DNA from: Candidatus Bipolaricaulota bacterium
GTDB lineage: Bacteria > Bipolaricaulota > Bipolaricaulia > Bipolaricaulales > Bipolaricaulaceae
Length of the DNA stretch: 7,556 bases
Assembly (NCBI GenBank): GCA_015661965.1
Contig: DQVA01000141.1
Location: forward strand, 1 to 7,556
Direction: 5' to 3'
The position numbers and the translations under genes were made by a program. How positions within the stretch are numbered: position 1 is the first letter of the stretch; every line of letters begins with the position of its first letter. Under the pieces are notes generated by a model that saw nothing but the letters and a program-made list of their open reading frames with translations, had not been told where the DNA came from and did not search any database. This document shows positions 5,115 through 7,556 of the stretch, piece after piece.

Positions 5115-5995
5115 GCAGCGGTGATAGATGCGGAGACTGGTTATGTGAGCGGCAAACCGAAGGCGTAGAGCTCGCTTTGCGCGTTCGGCGGTGGCTCGTC
5201 CGCCGGAGAACGCCCTACCAGGAACTGGCACTGGCCGAAACCGAGGAACTCGGCCGGGTGCTGGCCCTGGACGGGAAGATCATGCTCTCCGAGCGCGACG
5301 AGCCTTTTTATCATGAGATGCTGGCCCATCCCGCCTTGCTCCTCCACGAAAGGCCTGAGCGGGTGCTGATCGTGGGGGGAGGCGATGGCGGGACCTTGCG
5401 CGAGGCGCTTTCCCACCCCACGGTCCAGCGGGCCACACTGGCCGAGATCGACCGCGAGGTGATCGACGCCTCCCGGGAATTCCTCCCGTCGGTGCACCGA
5501 GGGGCGTTCGACGATCCCCGGGCGGAGATCGTAATCCAGCCGGGGGAGGAGTACGTACGCGGCCACCCCCGGGAGTTCGACGTGATCCTGGTGGACTCCA
5601 CCGACCCCATCGGCCCGGGGGAAGCCCTGTTCGCCCAGGAGTTCTTCGCGGCCTGCCGCGGGGCATTGCGGGAGGGGGGACTGCTCGCACTGCAGGCTGG
5701 AACGCCCTTCTACTGGCCACAGGAGCTGGCGCAGGTGGTGGAGCGGGTCAAACGCTCGTTCCCCCACGTGGGGGTGTACTTGGGGTTCGTGCCCGCCTAT
5801 CCCTCCGGGATGTGGGCTTACGTTTTGGCCGGCCGCTTCGACTTCCGGGCCGCTGAGCCCGAGCTCAAGGCCCGCTACTCCGCCCGCGGCCTCGCCACCC
5901 GCTACTACTCCCCGGCCTTGCACCGGGCCGCCTTCGTCCTGCCCCGGTTCGTTGAGGAACTCCTGGCCGGGGCCCCCACCTCCACCCCCCGATGA
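5111..5995 (+). CDS. speE: Spermidine synthase family aminopropyltransferase
   Basis: SpeE moves an aminopropyl group from decarboxylated AdoMet to an amine. The 294 residues align over their length with Thermotoga-type enzymes: a beta-strand N-domain (about 10-60), DEPFYHEMLAH (63-73), VLIVGGGDGGTLRE (85-98, nucleotide-binding loop), EID (112-114), DDPRAEIVI (134-142), catalytic-loop DSTDPIGPG (162-170) with Asp162 and Asp165, and YLGFVPAYPSGMWAY near 225. Given pdaD and speB alongside, the likely substrate is agmatine, giving N1-aminopropylagmatine as in Thermus; putrescine is the alternative. Two usual pocket positions differ: Met58 stands where QxTERDE enzymes have Gln, and QAGTP (195-199) replaces the common QxESP. 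The start is ATG 5111, overlapping the speD stop; the frame is open far upstream, but that part is speD out of frame. The stop overlaps speB. Confidence 0.95.
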   Translation: MSSGDRCGDWLCERQTEGVELALRVRRWLVRRRTPYQELALAETEELGRVLALDGKIMLSERDEPFYHEMLAHPALLLHERPERVLIVGGGDGGTLREALSHPTVQRATLAEIDREVIDASREFLPSVHRGAFDDPRAEIVIQPGEEYVRGHPREFDVILVDSTDPIGPGEALFAQEFFAACRGALREGGLLALQAGTPFYWPQELAQVVERVKRSFPHVGVYLGFVPAYPSGMWAYVLAGRFDFRAAEPELKARYSARGLATRYYSPALHRAAFVLPRFVEELLAGAPTSTPR

Positions 5996-6816
5996 GCATT
6001 CGGCCCCTGTCATTCCTGGCGGCGGAGCGCCCCTGCCAGCAAGCGAAAGCCGTGATCCTCGGGGTCCCGTTGGAGCGGACCGTGTCCTACCGTGGCGGGC
6101 CGGCCCAGGCCCCGGCGGCCATCCGCCTGGCCTCCGACTCACTGGAGTCCTACTCGGCCATCTTCCGGGCCGATCTTGTGGATATCGGGGTGTGCGATCT
6201 GGGCGACCTACAGGTCCACCTGCCGCTGGCACAGGTGCTCTCTTCCCTGGGCCAGGAGGTGTCGCGGCTTTTGAAGTCGGAGAAATTCGTGGTGGTGATG
6301 GGAGGGGAACATACCATCACCCTGGGGGTGGTTCGGGGGGCGGTGGCAGCACTGGGAGAGGTGCAGCTTTTGGCCCTGGACGCCCACTCCGATCTCCGGG
6401 ATGAGTACGAGGGGGAGAGGATATGCCACGCCACCGTGCTGCGGCGCTGCCGGGAAGTGGCGGAGAGAACGGTGATCGTGGGGGCACGGTCGTTTTACGG
6501 GGGCGAGGTGGATGAGCCGGTGTTCGCCGACCGGCGGGAATTCGCGGCCCGGCTGGAACGGAAGCGGCCACTGTGGCTGTCGCTGGATCTGGATGCGTTG
6601 GACCCATCCCTGTGCCCCGGGGTGACCAACCCCGAGCCGGACGGGCTTTCCTACCGAGATGTCATCGAGATATTTAGGACACTGCAGGGGTTCAACGTGG
6701 TGGGGATGGACGTGGTGGAACTGGCCCCGCCCTATGACCCCTCCGGGGTGACGGCCATCACCGCCGCCAAGCTGGTGATCGAAGCCATCTGCGCCCTGGC
6801 ACGCAATCGAATGTGA
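5992..6816 (+). CDS. speB: Agmatinase-family ureohydrolase (agmatine or N1-aminopropylagmatine)
   Basis: This binuclear manganese enzyme removes urea from a guanidino amine. It has 274 residues, a little short for agmatinases (about 290-310). All six expected metal ligands are present: His107 (MGGEHT), Asp130, His132 and Asp134 (LDAHSDLRDEYEG), and Asp199 and Asp201 (SLDLDALDP). SYRGGPAQAPAAIR (32-45), GARSFYGGE (164-172) and PGVTNPEPDGLS (209-220) are further family blocks. In Thermus and Thermococcus the homologue converts N1-aminopropylagmatine to spermidine, and that is the expected role here; agmatine to putrescine is the alternative. ATG 5992 overlaps the speE stop (ATGA) and has no Shine-Dalgarno of its own (preceded by CCCCACCTCCACCCCCCG), so translation should depend on coupling to speE. 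Confidence 0.93.
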   Translation: MSIRPLSFLAAERPCQQAKAVILGVPLERTVSYRGGPAQAPAAIRLASDSLESYSAIFRADLVDIGVCDLGDLQVHLPLAQVLSSLGQEVSRLLKSEKFVVVMGGEHTITLGVVRGAVAALGEVQLLALDAHSDLRDEYEGERICHATVLRRCREVAERTVIVGARSFYGGEVDEPVFADRREFAARLERKRPLWLSLDLDALDPSLCPGVTNPEPDGLSYRDVIEIFRTLQGFNVVGMDVVELAPPYDPSGVTAITAAKLVIEAICALARNRM

Positions 6817-6820
6817 CACC

Positions 6821-6840
6821 TGCCGCTTTGGCCGCCGGCA
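6821..6840 (+). terminator. Short hairpin after speB, possible end of the operon
   Basis: TGCCG (6821-6825) pairs with CGGCA (6836-6840) around a 10-nt loop, 4 nt after the speB stop. It is GC-rich but short and without a T-run, so support is weak. Confidence 0.25.
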
Positions 6841-6878
6841 CCGGGACTTGGGATCGCGTCCGGGGGTGGCCGGTGGAA

Positions 6879-6896
6879 TGGGGGCGTGTCCCCCCA
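6879..6896 (-). terminator. Hairpin between convergent genes
   Basis: TGGGGG (6879-6884) and CCCCCA (6891-6896) make a perfect 6-bp stem with a 6-nt loop, 6 nt beyond the stop of the minus-strand thioredoxin-like gene. There is no real T-run on either side. It could serve either converging transcript. Confidence 0.35.
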
Positions 6897-6902
6897 GCGT
6901 TC

Positions 6903-7367
6903 TCAGCCCGACAGGTACAGGAATACCAGGATCCCCAAGGCGATCAGGGCCAGGATCTCCAACGGGGCCAACACCCACGCCCGCCGCTTGGGCAGGCGCT
7001 CCATAGGGGTGGGGCAGCCGACCTCAAGACACCGCTCCACTTCCTCCCGGATTCGGAGTTCCACCGCCCGGCCAATCCCACTCACCGCCAGCTCCCCCAC
7101 GATCACGGTGGGGGTGGTGATGTGCTCAAGCTCGTAGGCCCTGGCCAGGGTGACCATGAGCCGCCAGTTATCAGGGTTGAACGTGACCTCATGGTCCACG
7201 ATCACCAGGTCCGGATACTCCTCCTGGAGGCCCCGCAGGAAGTCCCACATGATCTGGCAATCCGGACAAGTCGTCGACCAGAAATACTGTAGCTCCACCT
7301 GGGTCGCCCCGGCCGTCAGGGCGACGCCAGCCAGCGCCAGCAATGTCAGGCCCAACCTTAAGTTCAC
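6903..7367 (-). CDS. Exported or membrane-anchored thioredoxin-fold protein
   Basis: The 154-residue product begins with a hydrophobic segment (about 3-21, LRLGLTLLALAGVALTAGA) that could be a signal peptide cleaved after AGA or a membrane anchor. A thioredoxin-like domain follows: YFWSTTCPDCQ with the redox pair Cys34/Cys37, and TTPTVIVGE with the expected cis-proline Pro86. A second cysteine pair, Cys113 and Cys118 (CLEVGCPTP), lies after it. A C-terminal membrane segment (about 130-152, LAPLEILALIALGILVFLYL) ends the protein. A dithiol-disulfide exchange role outside the cytoplasm is inferred; no partner is in the window. The GTG start at 7367 is chosen because AAAGGAGGT lies just upstream; the frame runs on to an ATG at 7478, but that extension is Arg/Pro-rich and unlike protein. 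It converges on speB and is probably separate from the polyamine genes. Confidence 0.82.
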   Translation of the reverse strand: MNLRLGLTLLALAGVALTAGATQVELQYFWSTTCPDCQIMWDFLRGLQEEYPDLVIVDHEVTFNPDNWRLMVTLARAYELEHITTPTVIVGELAVSGIGRAVELRIREEVERCLEVGCPTPMERLPKRRAWVLAPLEILALIALGILVFLYLSG

Positions 7368-7370
7368 GCT

Positions 7371-7379
7371 ACCTCCTTT
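7371..7379 (-). promoter_or_regulatory. Ribosome binding site supporting the GTG start
   Basis: On the minus strand AAAGGAGGT (7379-7371) lies 3 nt before GTG 7367 and places the start just ahead of the hydrophobic N-terminus. Upstream, TACACT (7392-7387) is a poor -10 candidate with no -35 partner. Confidence 0.75.
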
Positions 7380-7491
7380 GCCGGCAAGTGTACAGGGAAA
7401 ACCGGGGGGGCGGGTAGGGAGTGTTCGACCGTGGGGCACGCGGGGGAGGCCGGAGAGGCGGACAGCTCCCCTTGCCAAGCCCGGCCCGAGA

Positions 7492-7556
7492 TCAGCGTCC
7501 CGGCTCCGCTGGCCTGGGGCGGCGGCGCTTGGGGGAGAACAGCGTCGCCAGGGCGA
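7492..7556 (-). CDS. Possible C-terminal end of an unidentified gene
   Basis: On the minus strand one frame enters the window edge and reads ALATLFSPKRRRPRPAEPGR before TGA (7494-7492). A short apolar stretch followed by a basic tail is plausible as a membrane-protein C-terminus, but 20 residues are too few to identify. The other two minus frames are Pro/Arg/Ala-rich and less convincing. If real, this gene would end about 125 nt upstream of the thioredoxin-like gene on the same strand. Confidence 0.3.
   Translation of the reverse strand, partial: ALATLFSPKRRRPRPAEPGR

Noticed and set aside
1..7556. CRISPR arrays, tRNA or rRNA genes.
   Set aside because: No regularly spaced repeats, no T-loop or CCA-type tRNA ends and no rRNA-like conserved blocks were seen on either strand.

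Overview
The window looks like a piece of a GC-rich bacterial genome, most likely from a thermophile. It encodes a bacterial-type phenylalanyl-tRNA synthetase alpha chain, bacterial -35/-10 promoters and consensus AGGAGGTGA ribosome binding sites. The thermophile suggestion rests on bpsA, the gene for a branched-chain polyamine synthase known mainly from thermophilic archaea and bacteria, and on the other polyamine genes, which together match the Thermus/Thermococcus route. I cannot name the lineage from sequence alone.

Layout: 1-246 (+) is the C-terminal end of an MBL-fold hydrolase. 247-751 has no convincing gene; it holds several perfect hairpins and a 28-bp sequence resembling the end of an IS256-family insertion sequence. 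752-1753 (-) is pheS, with no pheT beside it; its -10 box lies so close to the ATG that the mRNA is probably leaderless. 1754-1928 is a divergent promoter region. From 1929 to 6816 (+) six genes run in one direction: an M24 Xaa-Pro peptidase, bpsA, pdaD, speD, speE and speB. 6903-7367 (-) is a small exported or membrane-anchored thioredoxin-fold protein that converges on speB. The right edge may hold the last residues of another minus-strand gene.

The centre of interest is 3082-6816. Read by enzyme family, the five genes form a complete route: arginine to agmatine (PdaD); S-adenosylmethionine to decarboxylated AdoMet (SpeD); agmatine to N1-aminopropylagmatine (SpeE); N1-aminopropylagmatine to spermidine plus urea (SpeB); spermidine to N4-bis(aminopropyl)spermidine (BpsA). 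The alternative through putrescine, with SpeB acting before SpeE, uses the same enzymes and cannot be excluded. Genes are tightly packed (13-nt gap bpsA-pdaD, ATGA overlaps speD-speE and speE-speB), except for a 157-nt gap before speD. That gap carries three strong hairpins and a possible internal promoter, so it is the likeliest control point of the pathway.
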